The position numbers and the translations under genes are program-made. From assembly GCA_016707685.1 (NCBI GenBank), contig JADJHE010000008.1, forward strand, positions 62,001 through 126,000: a DNA stretch of 64,000 nt. Direction: 5' to 3'. This document shows, piece by piece, positions 18,001-27,639 of this stretch. Each line of letters starts with the position of its first letter. Within the stretch, counting starts at the first letter, position 1. Below the pieces are notes generated by a model, which saw only the letters and a program-made list of their open reading frames with translations, was not told the origin of the DNA and did no database searches. This stretch comes from Bacteroidota bacterium. Lineage in GTDB: Bacteria; Bacteroidota; Bacteroidia; 2-12-FULL-35-15.

Positions 18001-18487
18001 CACCATATTTTTTCAATTTATTCAAATCCATATTACCAGCAATGTTTACATACATAATCGGTAATTCAGAAAAGCTTACTTCCATTACGTTTGGCTGGCG
18101 TGTAAGATCTTTTGGTAAATCAGTTGCTGCTTTATCTACCGCATCTTTAACTTTTTGTTTTGATTCAGCAACATTCATGTCGGTATTAAACTCAACCATA
18201 ATCACTGAAACATCTTGTAAGGAAGTAGAGTTTAATTTTTTAACTCCTGCAATACCCTTCAATTGTTTTTCGATGGGTTTGGTTACCAAATTTTCGATAT
18301 TGGTAGGCGAGTTTCCAAAGTAAACGGTATTGATATAAATAGTGGGAACCACAATGTCTGGAAAGCTTTCTTTCGGTAAACTTTGGTAGGAAAAAATCCC
18401 TGCAAGTGCAATAAAAGCGGTAAGTATGTAAATACTTATCTTATTATCGATTGCCCAACTCGATGGTTTAAATTCTTTAAATTTCAT
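15011..18487 (-). CDS. RND efflux pump inner-membrane subunit (AcrB/HAE1 type)
   Basis: 1158 aa. The N-terminal membrane helix (about 17-35) is followed by a porter domain with NMSGGLVPMDG, then a block of helices containing LALGIVVDDAIVVIENTHR (the proton-relay Asp pair in TM4). A second porter domain (about 620-880) and a second helix block with GGVVVRNGILLIEFAE follow: the duplicated RND architecture. It is somewhat longer than AcrB (about 1050), with an extra hydrophobic insert around 520-570. Works with the adaptor and TolC encoded just upstream. Substrate range unknown. Confidence 0.95.
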   Translation of the reverse strand: MKFKEFKPSSWAIDNKISIYILTAFIALAGIFSYQSLPKESFPDIVVPTIYINTVYFGNSPTNIENLVTKPIEKQLKGIAGVKKLNSTSLQDVSVIMVEFNTDMNVAESKQKVKDAVDKAATDLPKDLTRQPNVMEVSFSELPIMYVNIAGNMDLNKLKKYGDDVKDKIEALKEISRVQMVGDLEREIQINVDMYKLQAANFSLRDIQNAVQYENLNMSGGLVPMDGMKRNLTIKGEFKTVEEIKNLVVTSGAGSKVYLKDIAEVIDSNKEQESYARLEGKNVITLNIIKRSGENLIDASDKIYALIEKMKADELPKDLKITVTGDQSEKTRSTLHDLINTIIIGFILVTFILMFFMGVTNALFVAASVPLSMFIAFWIMPAIGGAFDFSYTMNMIVLFAFLLALGIVVDDAIVVIENTHRIFDNGKRDIVTAAKMAAGEVFLPVLSGTLTTLAPFVPLLFWNGIIGKFMFYLPITLIITLLASLIVAYIVNPVFAVDFMKPHHEEKAKYGKLTPLAKLQLVLYIVAAIIAHIGGHHAFGNLVIFFAFFMVLHRFWLHKIIEAFQTKIWPAFQARYTKLLLRFLKRPALALLGVVVLFIASLMFFAARSPKVVFFPQGDPNFVYVYVKLPVGTDPAKTNTVMLLAEQRVNSVIGDSNKIVKSVITNVTKGTTDPKDQDQSDYPNRGKIAIAFVDFKDRDGQSTSKYLEQLQKLNWNIPGAEVSVSPEQAGPPVSKPINIEVRGDNFDELVNNANRLKLFLTQQKISGVENLKSDFETIKPEIVFNIDRERANREGISTGQIASEIRNAVFGAEVSKFRDENDQYPIQLRYKYEQRNNIEALRNLKITFRDMNMGGILRSVPLSAFCNVEYTNTYGGIKRKMQKRVITISSNVTQGYNENEVANTVKKAIAGFTPTGKIEAVMTGQQEEQAETGAFLGKALGYSVALMLLILVLQFNAIGKPLIILSEILFSIIGVLIGTALFKMDMSIVMTGVGIIALGGVVVRNGILLIEFAEMSRKEGMSLWDATVEAGKTRMTPVILTAMAAILGLIPLAVGLNLDFQTLFATGDANLYFGGDNVVFWGPLSWTMIFGLSFATFLTLLLVPAMYLMSERLKRKSEIVLKHFGMSNALMYIPFFVGILRVVLYLKGKKLDYGNLDY

Positions 18488-18562
18488 AGTTCTATTTTTT
18501 TACCTACGCATGCAAAAAGCAGGAAGGCGTGTTAACATTTCAGCATTAATAATTATCGAAGT

Positions 18563-19669
18563 TTATTTTTTGTAGGCAATTGCATCGCCTTCATTCACTA
18601 CATCGTATCCAAGTGTAACCAACAAATCGTTTTCATTTAAACCTGCAATTACTTCTACTTTTCCATTGTATTCTTTTCCAAGTGTGATGATGTGTTTTTT
18701 TGCAACACCATTGTCAGCCACATAAACAAAAGATGCATTGTTTTCGTCTTTTTGGATGGTACGTACAGGGATAATAATGATTGGTTGTGCCGACATGTAA
18801 TCATTAACATTTAAACGAGCAACCATGTTTGGGTGATATTCTTTTTTGTTATCCAGCAACACCTCTACTAAAAATGTACGAGATGCAGGGTTGATTGCAC
18901 GAGCAACAAAATTTACTTTTGATATAACTGAATCATTCATGTCAGGGAAGTACACAACTACTTCGCTTCCTTTTTTAATTTTAGAAGCATATGTTTCAGC
19001 AACATCTGCTTTTACTTTTAAATTAGAATAATTAATAACGCGAATTGCTGGCATTCCTGGTGCTGCAGCTTGTCCAATTTTAACATCAACTGCATCAACC
19101 GTTCCATTAATTGGAGAGATAATTTTTGTCATGCGCAATTGTTCTTGCAATGCCCCCATTTTTTTCTCCATACTTTCTTTGTTAGTTTTTGCTTGTAAAA
19201 ATTGAACCTCCGTTCCAATTTTTTGTTCCCAAAGATTTTTTTGTTTTTCATAAATTTGATTTACCAAATCCATGTTGGTTTGTAAATCAGAAACTTGTTG
19301 GTTGATTGCTTTTGCGTCAGTCTCAGCTAACACTTGTCCAGTATGAACTTCATCTCCAACTTTAACATTTATTTTTGTAATGGTGCCTGGAATTTCAGTG
19401 CTTAATGCAACATTTTCGTCAGCATCCACTCTTCCTTGTACATCAATGTAGTTTTTAAATACCGACAATTTTAATTGTTCAACAGCAACCGCAATTCCTT
19501 TTTGAGTGGTATCGCTTGCGCTTAATTCTGCTTCAAGAGCAGCAATTTTTGATTTTATTTCTGCTTCTTGTTTTTTTAAATTATCAAGTTCCACTTGTTT
19601 GTCGCCACCACCCGAATTACACGCGATAATTGAAATTGCAAGGATTGGGATTATAAATAATTTTTTCAT
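18563..19669 (-). CDS. RND efflux periplasmic adaptor lipoprotein
   Basis: 368 aa. The lipoprotein signal ends SIIACNSGG (acylated Cys at about 17). A short coiled coil, a lipoyl half with VGDEVHTGQVLAETDA, a helical hairpin, NGTVDAVDVKIGQAA as the second lipoyl half, a beta-barrel and a membrane-proximal domain follow. It couples the RND pump to TolC. Second structural gene of the tetR-tolC-adaptor-pump operon. Confidence 0.93.
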   Translation of the reverse strand: MKKLFIIPILAISIIACNSGGGDKQVELDNLKKQEAEIKSKIAALEAELSASDTTQKGIAVAVEQLKLSVFKNYIDVQGRVDADENVALSTEIPGTITKINVKVGDEVHTGQVLAETDAKAINQQVSDLQTNMDLVNQIYEKQKNLWEQKIGTEVQFLQAKTNKESMEKKMGALQEQLRMTKIISPINGTVDAVDVKIGQAAAPGMPAIRVINYSNLKVKADVAETYASKIKKGSEVVVYFPDMNDSVISKVNFVARAINPASRTFLVEVLLDNKKEYHPNMVARLNVNDYMSAQPIIIIPVRTIQKDENNASFVYVADNGVAKKHIITLGKEYNGKVEVIAGLNENDLLVTLGYDVVNEGDAIAYKK

Positions 19670-19713
19670 AATATATAGTGTTGTTTGTATTGTTTGGATG
19701 TTATTTTTATCTA

Positions 19714-21060
19714 TTATTTTAAAGTACCTGTTGCTTTGTCAAAGTCTATTTTTGCTACCAATGCATCAAATAGTGCATTGAAGTAATTTGTTTGCGCTTC
19801 TTTTAAAGCAGTTTCAGCAGTCACCATTTCAAGTGTTGAGCCTACTCCTTGTTCTTGTTTTAACTTTGTTACACGGTATACCTCTTGTGCAGTTTCAATA
19901 TTTTTCTTTTGAATACTTAAGGTTTGTGAAGTGTTTTTTAATAGGGTTGTAGTAGAAGCTATTTCTAAATCAATAGATTTCTGCATAAAATTCATATTGT
20001 TTTCTGCTTGATCAAGTTTCAATTTAGCTTGTTGTGTTTTGTAGTAGCGTTGTCCACCAGTAAAAATTGGCAATGTAATTTTTGCTCCCACTAGAGCAGT
20101 TGGGTACCAACTTTTCTTTGTATCGAAAATATCGAACTCATTACGTTGTGCTGCACCACTTAAGCTTCCGTATGCAAAAGCTTGAGGTAAGAATGAGAAT
20201 TTGTTTCTTTTCAAATCCAACTGTGCTAAATCGCGTTGTGTTTCAAATAAACTGTATTCAACACGTTTTGTATAATCGAATTTTTCTGCAGAAACTTTTT
20301 CGGTAATATCAAATTTTACATCTTCCAATTTATCTGTAAGTGTTAGGTTGGCATTGATATCCATTCCCATTTGATATTTCAACAAATAAACACCTAGTTC
20401 TAAAAGGCGGTTTACTTTTTCTTGTTCAACCAATAAGTTATTGTATGCAACACTTAAACGATCGTAATCAATTTTTTCTACAAAACCATTGTCTAATAAA
20501 GCTTTTGTATCATCCATTGCTTTTTTAATACGAATAACATTCGCATCCATTAATTTAATACGTTCTTGGTTTACCAAAACAGTATAGTATGCTTTACTTA
20601 CTGTAGCAGATGTTTCAATTTTGGTACGTTGCGTAGCTTTTTGAGAAAGCTCAACAAAAACTTTTGAAGCTTTTAATCCTAAAAAGTAATCACCACTAAA
20701 AATTAACTGACTTGCATCCAATCCAGCTGTTGCTTGGTATTGGGTTCCGAATTTAACAGCAGCATAAGAACCTGGAGGACCTCCAAAAATTTCAGCAGGA
20801 ATTAATGATGTTGGAATTTCAACAAAATCTTTCAAGTCGAAACTTGCATTGATTTGTGGTAAGCCCATACCAGTAATTTCTCTAACTTTTGCTTTTGCAA
20901 TTTGTTCGTCAATCATTGCATTTTTGATGTTGTTTTGATTTTGCAATGAAAAATCGATGGCTTGTTGCAATGAAAAGGAATAGCTATTATTATCTTTTGT
21001 TTGTGCAAAAGAGTTTGAAATAAAAGCGAGCAATCCGATTGCTATTATTATTTTTCTCAT
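19714..21060 (-). CDS. TolC family outer-membrane efflux protein
   Basis: 448 aa. Signal peptide about 1-19 (ending NSFAQ). The internal two-fold repeat of long helices and short strands is visible (SLQQAIDFSLQNQNNIKNA in the first half; SLFETQRDLAQLDLKRNK in the second), with the alanine/glutamine-rich C-terminal helix typical of OEP domains. Forms the trimeric outer-membrane duct for the neighbouring RND pump. 13 bases after tetR. Confidence 0.94.
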   Translation of the reverse strand: MRKIIIAIGLLAFISNSFAQTKDNNSYSFSLQQAIDFSLQNQNNIKNAMIDEQIAKAKVREITGMGLPQINASFDLKDFVEIPTSLIPAEIFGGPPGSYAAVKFGTQYQATAGLDASQLIFSGDYFLGLKASKVFVELSQKATQRTKIETSATVSKAYYTVLVNQERIKLMDANVIRIKKAMDDTKALLDNGFVEKIDYDRLSVAYNNLLVEQEKVNRLLELGVYLLKYQMGMDINANLTLTDKLEDVKFDITEKVSAEKFDYTKRVEYSLFETQRDLAQLDLKRNKFSFLPQAFAYGSLSGAAQRNEFDIFDTKKSWYPTALVGAKITLPIFTGGQRYYKTQQAKLKLDQAENNMNFMQKSIDLEIASTTTLLKNTSQTLSIQKKNIETAQEVYRVTKLKQEQGVGSTLEMVTAETALKEAQTNYFNALFDALVAKIDFDKATGTLK

Positions 21061-21073
21061 AATTGTTTGTGTT

Positions 21074-21688
21074 TTATTCTTCCTCTATTAATTGTTTGTA
21101 TTTGTTAATTAGTTTATGTCCTTTTAAAGTACAAATGCCATGTAAAAAATGATCGAGCATACTTAGTTGTATTTCAACAATCTTAAATTTGTCGGGCGGG
21201 AAAACATCTAGATTAAGTCCCATTTCAACTTGTTCGATTCGCATTCGGGAAAGCACTTTTGAATTTATATCTTCACGAACCAATCCCTCCTTTTTACCTC
21301 TTTCGATAGATCGCTCTACCATTTGTGCCATGCAATCATTTTTGAATGCTTTAAAATGGCTCCAAGCTTTTGGATGATATTTTTGTAAATCGTAAAAAAT
21401 ATTGGGATTGGTTTTGGAGAACATGACACTAATGTGTTTCATCATGTGCATTACTTCTTCAATCATATTTTCGGCAGCAGCTTGAATTTCTTGAAACTCG
21501 CACTCATCCTGCTGTAATGTTGCTTGCATTAATGTTTCAACAATTTCATTTTTATCAGCGTAAAATTGATAAATCGTCTTTTTGGAAATCGCAAGATGTT
21601 TAGCAATATCATCCATTGTAACACTCTTAATTCCATACTTAAAAAACAGTTCTTCGGCTCCTTTGAGTATACGTTCTTTTGGTTCCAT
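21074..21688 (-). CDS. TetR/AcrR family transcriptional regulator
   Basis: 204 aa. The N-terminal helix-turn-helix (about 25-46) has the TetR pattern ITMDDIAKHLAISKKTIYQFYADK-like order, with SVTMDDIAKHLAISKKTIY directly visible; the rest is an all-helical ligand domain with little family identity. First gene of the efflux operon, so the regulator is co-transcribed with the genes it probably represses. A candidate operator overlaps its promoter (see 21722-21834). Confidence 0.93.
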   Translation of the reverse strand: MEPKERILKGAEELFFKYGIKSVTMDDIAKHLAISKKTIYQFYADKNEIVETLMQATLQQDECEFQEIQAAAENMIEEVMHMMKHISVMFSKTNPNIFYDLQKYHPKAWSHFKAFKNDCMAQMVERSIERGKKEGLVREDINSKVLSRMRIEQVEMGLNLDVFPPDKFKIVEIQLSMLDHFLHGICTLKGHKLINKYKQLIEEE

Positions 21689-21714
21689 TTTTTGTAGCTG
21701 TTAAATTTCGAGCG

Positions 21715-21722
21715 CAAAACTA
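21715..21722 (-). promoter_or_regulatory. Promoter -7 box of the tetR-tolC-RND operon
   Basis: TAGTTTTG on the minus strand matches TAnnTTTG and lies 27 bases before the tetR ATG. The candidate operator half-site begins at its upstream edge. Confidence 0.6.
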
Positions 21723-21834
21723 TGGAAACATTTTTTATTTCCGAAGTTTCCGGCTTGTTTAATTTGTTCAAAAGAGGTAATTGGCTGTAAATCAACACTA
21801 AAAAATAAACAAAATAAACAAAAAATGTTTCCAT
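21722..21834. promoter_or_regulatory. Candidate TetR operator: separated 15-bp inverted repeat
   Basis: atggaaacatttttt at 21722-21736 recurs as its exact reverse complement at 21820-21834. A further gtttcc lies at 21746-21751, forming with ggaaac (21724-21729) a second, closer palindrome. The left copy fills the spacer just upstream of the tetR -7 box, where a repressor would block transcription. Assignment to this TetR protein is inference from position. Confidence 0.45.
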
Positions 21835-21929
21835 GGCGAAAATAATCCAAGATTTTGCTTTTTCGTTTCGGAAAAAAAGTTTTTGTGGTTTGATAAAATG
21901 GACTATTTTAGCATGCTTAATTTTAAAAC

Positions 21930-24900
21930 ATGAAAAAACATATACTTTCTTTAGCATTTGCTATTCTGAGCAGTGCTTTTATTTTTGGTCAAGACAGTTG
22001 GACGAATGTCGTTAAGGGTGGTCTGAATGGATCTGGCAATCGTTATCTTAATAGTTTTCACATATTTAATGGTGAATTATATGTTGCGGGTGGTTCTAAC
22101 ATGGGTTATATAAATAAAACTTCAACTGGAAATCCAAACGACTGGGCTCAAGTACTTTATGGGGATAGTATCACGATGTTTTCTGGATTAAACTCTACGA
22201 CTGAAGGTGGTGGTAAAATGTTTGCAATTGCTAAGGGTGGCCCAGGGCTACCTTCTATTTATCAAACGACAGATGGGAGCAATTGGAATCTATTTTACAA
22301 ACATTCAAGCTACGATGAAATTGAATATGTTTTCCCTTTTAAAGGTCAAGGTGCCGTTGATTCAATCTATGCAGGAATATTTGCTTGGCCAAACAGTTTA
22401 ATTCTTAGAGCGGCTTATAATACATTGGATACTACAGGTTTTAGCGGAAGTTGGGATACTGTGCTTGATTTTAGCGCTGTTGCTTATGGAACACGCATTA
22501 CTAGCATACAAGAGCACAATGGAAAAATATTTTTGGGTACAAACCTATCAACCTTATGGAGTTCATCAGATGGTGTTAACTGGGTTCAAAACGCGAATGT
22601 TGGCAATGGTTTTGGTAATGGAAACAATTATCAAATTACAGCGTTGGCATCTTTTGGCGGTTATTTATATGTTGGAACAGAAAATGGTACTGATGGGGCG
22701 CAATTATGGCGTTCAAATGATGAAACGACATGGACACTGGTGCAGCAATTTCCAACAGCTTTGGTTGAAATTTCAAGTTTGGCTAATGAAGATGGAAAGC
22801 TTTGGGTAGCTCTTAGACCGGGGAATTTTAATTATGGTGTTGATTTGTATAAATCAACAGATGGAACAACATTTACGGTTTCTGTAACGAATGGTTTTGG
22901 TGACTATAATAACAATGGTTATGATACTTACATAAAAGCATTTGGGAATAATATTTATTGGACAGGGGAGAATTACTATGCTGGAAGAGGGAATGTTTCT
23001 TTGAAACAATATGGAAGCAGAGGAGGTCCAATGAGTGCCGGTTCAGAAATCTGGAGATTGTGTATCACCACACCTCCAACAGTAAATCTAGGTTCTGATC
23101 AGACAGTATGCGCTGGAACCACAGTAAATTTAGATGCAGGAACAGCAGTTTCGTACCTTTGGAATGATACAACAACAAACCAAACTTTAAATGCATTATA
23201 TCCAGGTCAATATTGGGTAAGTATTGTGGGTGCAAATGGATGTTCAGCTGCAGATACATTTAATTTAAATAACACAACTTCACCTACTGCTTATATTACT
23301 AGTCCTCAATTTGGTCCTACTACAGTTTGCGCTGGTGCTCAATTAAATATGACAGCTTCAGCGAATTCGAATCTTATTATTCCCTCTGCTCCTATTCATA
23401 AACCAACCAGCAATCTTATCACAGATTATTTTTATTCATATGATACAATTGCGGTTTCTGGAATTGTTGATTCTGCCGATGTCTCCTTATATTCGGTAAC
23501 AATAGATAGTTTAGAACACACTTATGTCAATGATGTTGAATTGCGTTTGTATGCACCCAATGGGTCTTCTACCAAATTGTATTTTGGTTATGCTGGTGGA
23601 GGTCAGAATATGATGGGTGCTGAATTTAATATGATGGCAACAAATACAATAAATTCAGGAGCCGGACCTTTCACAGGAGCTTGGTTGCCTGAAGAACCTT
23701 TTAACTGGTTGAATGGAAATTCAAATGGAAATTGGTATCTAGAAATTTATGACCATTATTCAGGTGATACGGGTATTTTAAAAGGTTGGAGCATACGTTT
23801 TGCAGATAGAGATACTGTTATGACTTACGCTTGGACACCAGCAGCTGGTTTGACATCATCAAATACATTGAATACACAATTAACGGCAAGTGTTTCACAA
23901 GATTATATTTTTACTGCAACGAATGCATTAGGTTGCTCTTCTTCTGACACAACAAGCATTTTTGTTCCAACATTAGACATTTTTGTTTCGAACGATTCAT
24001 TGTGTTTTGGTGATTCAGCTACACTTTCTGCTGTTGGTCAAAATATAATTTGGTCGCCTGGTACAACTTTAAGTGGTACCGCAGGACCATTCGTCACAGC
24101 ATACCCAGTTACGAATACCATGTATTATGCGCAAGATACTGTTATGGGATGTTTTGTTCAAGACTCTGCTTTAGTTTCAGTTAGTCCTACTTTTTCTATA
24201 ACAACATCAACTCCTACAATTTGTGCAACAGATGTTGCTTTGGCTTATGGAATGGCAAGCGGTGGAATTGCGCCCTATTCTTTTAATTGGATAGATGGTA
24301 CAAATTCTTATAGCAACGATTCGATTTTGGTTACTCTTTCTACTACAACAAGTTATACTGTTACTGCATCGGATGCATTTGGTTGTGTTGCAATTGACCT
24401 CACTACAATTAATGTAACACCAAGTACAGCTATTTTTGGTAATGTAACCTATTCTGGAGGAGTATTATCTAATGGAGGAACAGCTGTATTGTATAACTCA
24501 TACCCATTCTTTATTTCATTTGATACTGTTCAAACTGCATCTATTGATGGGTCTGGAAATTACTTATTCACAGCAGTCCCTTTTGGTGATTACATTGTAA
24601 AAGTGTTTCCAAATGCAACATATCCAACAACAATTCCAACATATTCGAATAATACCTATCTGTGGGATGCAGCAAATGTTATTGTGCATGGTTGTAATCA
24701 ATCCGATACTGCAAATGTTTTAATGGTAGAACAAGTTGCACCAGTTGCAGGACCAGGATTATTGGGCGGTAGAATTGTTGAGGGGAATGGATTTGGCCGT
24801 TTAGAAGGCGATCCAATTCCGGGTATTGACGTTAAATTAGGTAGAAATCCAGGTGGAGCACTAGTGGTTAACACAACTACAGATAACAATGGAGAATACG

Positions 24901-25370
24901 TTTTCACGAGCTTACCTTTAAACGATGGTGGAGCAAATGGAGTAAGTTATACCGTTTATGTTGATATCCCAGGTTTAGGCAGAGACTCATCCTATACTGT
25001 TGCTATTGATGCAACGACTCCTATATTGGATAGTTTGAACTATTTGGTTGATTCAACAACAGTTTACATCGTTCCTAGTTCATCAACAGGAATTAGTAAT
25101 CCAACGATTGCAAAAGAAAATAAATTTAATGTATATCCGAATCCTTTTAATGAAAACACAACAATAGCTTATACATTAAATGCTGATGCGGAAGTTCGTT
25201 TAGAAATTTATAATGTGTTAGGAATAAAAATTGAAAGCATTGTAAACACAAAACAACAAGCAGGCGAATTCAAGTATTTAATGGACAACAAAATGAATGC
25301 TGGGGTGTATTTTATCAGCTTAACAATTAATGATAAAACAGCAACTCAGCGAGTTGTAAAAATGAAATAA
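21930..25370 (+). CDS. T9SS-exported multidomain protein with P-domain
   Basis: 1146 aa. Signal peptide about 1-20 (IFGQ). The N-terminal part (about 25-380) has sialidase/BNR-like propeller phrases such as SSDGVNW and TTDGSNWNLF. Ig-like/PKD-like segments follow, a proprotein-convertase P domain at about 487-628 (SLEHTYVNDVELRLYAPNG, GILKGWSIRF), more Ig-like repeats, then a module from about 832 with YSGGVLSNGGTAVLYN and FGRLEGDPIPGIDVKLG, and a type A sorting domain at about 1062-1146 (NVYPNPFNENTTIAYTL ... GVYFISLTIN). Secreted to the cell surface. First of three tandem genes; only 3 bases separate it from the next. Confidence 0.9.
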   Translation: MKKHILSLAFAILSSAFIFGQDSWTNVVKGGLNGSGNRYLNSFHIFNGELYVAGGSNMGYINKTSTGNPNDWAQVLYGDSITMFSGLNSTTEGGGKMFAIAKGGPGLPSIYQTTDGSNWNLFYKHSSYDEIEYVFPFKGQGAVDSIYAGIFAWPNSLILRAAYNTLDTTGFSGSWDTVLDFSAVAYGTRITSIQEHNGKIFLGTNLSTLWSSSDGVNWVQNANVGNGFGNGNNYQITALASFGGYLYVGTENGTDGAQLWRSNDETTWTLVQQFPTALVEISSLANEDGKLWVALRPGNFNYGVDLYKSTDGTTFTVSVTNGFGDYNNNGYDTYIKAFGNNIYWTGENYYAGRGNVSLKQYGSRGGPMSAGSEIWRLCITTPPTVNLGSDQTVCAGTTVNLDAGTAVSYLWNDTTTNQTLNALYPGQYWVSIVGANGCSAADTFNLNNTTSPTAYITSPQFGPTTVCAGAQLNMTASANSNLIIPSAPIHKPTSNLITDYFYSYDTIAVSGIVDSADVSLYSVTIDSLEHTYVNDVELRLYAPNGSSTKLYFGYAGGGQNMMGAEFNMMATNTINSGAGPFTGAWLPEEPFNWLNGNSNGNWYLEIYDHYSGDTGILKGWSIRFADRDTVMTYAWTPAAGLTSSNTLNTQLTASVSQDYIFTATNALGCSSSDTTSIFVPTLDIFVSNDSLCFGDSATLSAVGQNIIWSPGTTLSGTAGPFVTAYPVTNTMYYAQDTVMGCFVQDSALVSVSPTFSITTSTPTICATDVALAYGMASGGIAPYSFNWIDGTNSYSNDSILVTLSTTTSYTVTASDAFGCVAIDLTTINVTPSTAIFGNVTYSGGVLSNGGTAVLYNSYPFFISFDTVQTASIDGSGNYLFTAVPFGDYIVKVFPNATYPTTIPTYSNNTYLWDAANVIVHGCNQSDTANVLMVEQVAPVAGPGLLGGRIVEGNGFGRLEGDPIPGIDVKLGRNPGGALVVNTTTDNNGEYVFTSLPLNDGGANGVSYTVYVDIPGLGRDSSYTVAIDATTPILDSLNYLVDSTTVYIVPSSSTGISNPTIAKENKFNVYPNPFNENTTIAYTLNADAEVRLEIYNVLGIKIESIVNTKQQAGEFKYLMDNKMNAGVYFISLTINDKTATQRVVKMK

Positions 25371-25373
25371 TAA

Positions 25374-27637
25374 ATGAGAAAAAATTTAAAAATAAATACA
25401 ATGACAAAAGCCTTTAAGGCTTTTGTTGTTTTTGGACTTTTAATTTCTGCAAATAAAATAATTGCTCAACCGCTTACAGCAAATGCAGGACCAGATCAAA
25501 ATATTTGCGATGGTGCAGGTGGCGTAACAATTGGAGGAGCTCCAACAGCTACATTTGGTACACCTCCTTATACCTATTCCTGGGCTCCAGCTTTTGGTTT
25601 AAGTTCTACCACTGTTGCAAATCCAGTTGCTACACCAAACTCAAATGTAACCTACACGCTTACTGTAACCGATGCAGTAGCAGCCACTTCGTCTGATGGT
25701 ATTTATGTTGGGGTTACTTATCCAGCAAGTGCTTTTGCTGGTGGAAATATGACTATATGTGCTGGTACAACAACTGTAAATTTATCTGCTTCAATGGGTG
25801 GTTCTGCTTCTTCGTTAACATGGACAACATCAGGAACGGGAAGTTTTTCTAGTCCTACATCCATGGTTACAACCTACACTCCTTCACCTGCAGATGAGCT
25901 TGCTGGAAGTGTTTTTTTAACCATGACAACAAATGACCCTGCAGGACCTTGTCCTGCAGCTACAAGTTCGTTAACATTAACAATAAACCCTATTCCTGTA
26001 GCAACAATTAATGGAGGCACATCCTTCTGCGATGGTGGTCCTATTTCTTATATAGCAGATCCAGTTGCAGGTGCTACTTATAGTTGGTCAGGACCAAACG
26101 GATTTTCTTCCACAGATCAAAATCCAATAATCAATCCAGCTTCAGCAATTAATTCAGGACTTTATACACTAATTGTTGCTGTTGGTGCTTGTGCAGATAC
26201 AGCTGATATTACAGCTGTTGTAAATCCAACGCCATCGTCTTCAATAACAGGCTTGACAGATGTTATCTGTAACGGGCAAAGTAATGGAACGGCAACAGTT
26301 ACGGCAACAGGCGGACTCCTCCTTATTTATATTTTTGGGACGATCCAATGAACCAAACAACTGCTACTGCAATTAATTTGAGTGTTGGAAATTATAATGT
26401 CTCAGTCTCGGATGCAAATGGTTGCAATGCCAACAATGCAAGTGTAGGCATTAATGAACCTACTGCGATGTTTACCAATGTGTTTTCTCCAACAATTTGT
26501 TTAGGCGATTCAGTTACTATTAATCCAATTGTTGCGGGTGGCGTTCCTCCTTATTCGTATGTGTGGGATCAAGGCGGTACGTATTATTACACACCTACTT
26601 TACCACTTGCGCCAACAAGTTCAGTTACATTCACATTAACAGTTACCGATGCAAATGGTTGTTATTCTACTAGTAATCCAGGAATAACGGTTAGCCCTTT
26701 AACAGAGATGTATGGTTCAATTGATTATTCAGGTGGTCCTTTGGTAAATGGCGGAACAGCAGTTTTGCTAAATTGGTATCCTACATTTACAACATTTGAT
26801 ACCATTCAAACTTATGCAATCAATGCTGCTGGAACGTATTTCTTTTCGGCTGTACCAGCAGGAAATTAGTTAATAAAAGTATTTCCTGATACATTGTTAT
26901 ATCCTTCTACAGTGCCAACCTATTTTGGAGATCAGTATTTGTGGACTTTGGCCCAGGTTAAAAATCACGGTTGTGTTGATGTGGATACAGCAAATATATT
27001 TATGGTTGAAGGTGTTACAGGTGTTGGACCAGGAATGTTGCAAGGAACGGTATTGGAAGGGCCAGGTTTTGGACGTTTAGAAGGAGATCCCATACCCGGA
27101 ATTGATATTAAATTGGGACGAAACCCTGGCGGAGCATTGGTAACGCAAACAACAACAAATGCTACCGGACAATTTACATTTGATAATATTGACATAAATA
27201 CTCCGGGCGAATATTATACGGTATATGTTGATTTACCTGGACGAGAGAGAGACTCAACATACAATGTAATTGTTACCGCAAGTAACACAACATTTAATCA
27301 GTTGGATTATGCAGTTGACAGCAATTCAGTTTATCCAATAAATCCGATTGTTACAAGTATAGGTTATTATAATTTTGCAAACGAAAACAAATTCAGTGTT
27401 TATCCAAATCCATTTAATGAAAATACAACAATAGCATATACCCTTTCTGCCGATGCTGAGGTTCGATTAGAAATTTATAATGTATTAGGAGTTAAAATTC
27501 AAAATATCCTTAGCACAAAACAACAAGCAGGTGAATTCAAGTATGTATTAGATAACAAAATAAATGCTGGTGTGTATTTTATTAGCCTAACAATTAATAA
27601 TAAAACAGCAACTCAACGAGTTGTAAAAATGAAATAA
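25374..27637 (+). pseudogene. T9SS-exported Ig/SprB-repeat protein, disrupted
   Basis: A close tandem relative of the next gene, split into three frames. A one-base deletion near 26313-26316 breaks the SprB-like repeat (restoring an A gives GGTPPYLYFWDD). Then TAG at 26867-26869 replaces the Tyr found at the same place in the paralogue (AGN-stop-LIKVFPDT against SGNYLIKIFPDT). Restored, it would be about 754 aa: signal peptide, Ig-like domains, SprB-like repeat, the shared FGRLEGDPIPGIDIKLG module and a type A sorting domain ending RVVKMK. Two independent lesions favour decay, but base-call errors are not excluded. The alternative start ATG at 25401 gives a more usual signal peptide. Confidence 0.8.
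25406..25424 (+). other. Terminator-like palindrome in signal-peptide codons (copy 1)
   Basis: aaaagcctttaaggctttt, a near-perfect 19-base palindrome, encodes the KAFKAF part of the signal peptide and is followed by a T-rich stretch. The same 19 bases recur at the start of the next gene. Confidence 0.6.
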
Positions 27638-27639
27638 AA

